A DNA stretch of 64,000 nt from CAVWDI01 sp963793095 (lineage in GTDB: Bacteria; Chloroflexota; Anaerolineae; Anaerolineales; UBA4823), in NCBI GenBank assembly GCA_963793095.1, contig CAWBYY010000001.1, positions 1-64,000 on the forward strand, written 5' to 3'. Below the pieces are notes generated by a model. The model did not search any database and was not told the DNA's origin. It was given only the letters and a program-made list of their open reading frames with translations. Numbering within the stretch: position 1 is the first letter of the stretch; the number at the start of each line of letters is the position of its first letter. Of this stretch, positions 63,431-64,000 are shown piece after piece. A program made the position numbers and the translations under genes.

Positions 63431-64000
63431 TTGTCTGCTTGAAGCAGGTTTTGAAAATCTGCCAGTTGTAATTCTTCCAGGTTATTTACGGCGATATTTG
63501 CCTCTCCAAGCGCCTCGATTGGGTTGGTTGTCCCCACTGCGATGCATTTCATCCCGGCATTTCGGGCGGCCTGGATGCCAGCAAACGCATCTTCAATAAC
63601 GATGCATTTACCAGGGGCTATCTGCAGAGACTGCGCGGCGAGCAGGAACACGGCCGGGTCCGGTTTACTGGGCAGGTCGTGCCCTGATACGGTCGTCTGG
63701 AAATAGGGGCCAAGGTCGAATTTATCCAGGACTGTTGCGATATTTTCCCGGGGAGCGGAGGAGGCGACCGCCTGACTGTACCCTGCCTGGTGGAGCATGG
63801 ACAGCAGTTCGATCGCTCCAGGGTAAAGGGATGCGCTTTCACGGACAAGCTCGCGGAACCGCTTCTCCTTGCGGTCGCTTATCTCTTCAAGCAGCGCCTT
63901 TGATGGAGCCTGTCCCAGCAGGTAAGTGAGCACCTGGCCGTTGTTCATACCAAAAGTATTATTAAAATCGGCCCGGGTTATAGAAATACCGTTAACCGCC
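63427..64000 (-). CDS. HAD-family phosphatase, beta-phosphoglucomutase-like (partial, 5' end outside window)
   Basis: The open frame continues to the window edge as ISITRADFNNTFGMNNGQVLTYLLG, the usual cap-domain start of phosphoglucomutase-like HAD proteins, so the N-terminal DxDG motif lies outside. Visible motifs are YPGAIELLSMLHQAGYSQAVASSA (motif II, Ser), SKPDPAVFLLAAQSL (motif III, Lys) and CIVIEDAFAGIQAARNAGM (motif IV, Glu-Asp). It removes phosphate from sugar phosphates or related molecules. It is coupled to the flavin-reductase-like gene. Confidence 0.88.
   Translation of the reverse strand, partial: AVNGISITRADFNNTFGMNNGQVLTYLLGQAPSKALLEEISDRKEKRFRELVRESASLYPGAIELLSMLHQAGYSQAVASSAPRENIATVLDKFDLGPYFQTTVSGHDLPSKPDPAVFLLAAQSLQIAPGKCIVIEDAFAGIQAARNAGMKCIAVGTTNPIEALGEANIAVNNLEELQLADFQNLLQADK

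Overview
The window looks like a chromosome segment of an anaerobic or facultative member of the Chloroflexota (Anaerolineae-like), probably from a metagenome assembly. The clues are an FMN riboswitch in front of a RibXY-type riboflavin ABC transporter (a family described from Chloroflexi), cytochrome c maturation system I with the unusual CXXXY form of CcmE, NarL-type two-component regulators, NrfD- and NapC-type quinol enzymes, and many multihaem cytochromes. No ribosomal or other phylogenetic marker is present, so the taxonomy is inference.

Layout. (1) 1-3336, minus strand: cytochrome c maturation (possible CcmG N-terminus, CcmH, CcmF, CcmE). (2) 3917-23678, plus strand: a 20-kb respiratory region with 61 predicted c-type haem sites in eight proteins. 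It holds an octahaem lipoprotein on a collagen-like stalk; an octahaem/ferredoxin/NrfD module; two nonahaem/cytochrome b561 pairs, the second b fused to a c domain; a histidine kinase and response regulator; a NapC-like nonahaem protein; a Rieske/cytochrome b complex whose subunit IV is fused to seven c-type haem domains; and a tandemly duplicated decahaem lipoprotein with EF-hand-like loops. The ccm genes next door would supply the covalent haem attachment. (3) 23777-28641: rhodanese, then a riboflavin transporter operon on the minus strand with promoter, FMN riboswitch and terminator. (4) 28680-33655: GGDEF regulator, FGE-sulfatase protein, tRNA-Val, lipoprotein hydrolase, membrane protein. 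(5) 34010-36819: a repeat-rich TPR gene flanked by two recombinase 3' remnants. (6) 36834-44377: unknown protein, two divergent-sequence trypsin-like proteases facing each other, two SLC13-type transporters with RCK_C domains. (7) 44813-48723, minus strand: a compact cluster of five tiny LysW-like zinc-ribbon proteins with a D-Ala-D-Ala-ligase-like ATP-grasp enzyme and a GreA homologue; this is the best candidate for an undescribed system. (8) 48994-64000: CorA, coiled-coil membrane proteins, a multidomain amidase, LysE exporter, C39-like peptidase lipoprotein, DUF4380-like protein, MFS transporter with a fucose-isomerase-like enzyme, flavin-reductase-like protein and a HAD phosphatase cut by the window edge.

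Sequence quality. At least a dozen otherwise intact genes, including conserved ones (ccmF, cytochrome b, SLC13), are interrupted by single-base shifts, often in homopolymers. I treat these as probable sequencing or assembly indels and give joined coordinates, but true frameshifts cannot be excluded from the sequence alone.
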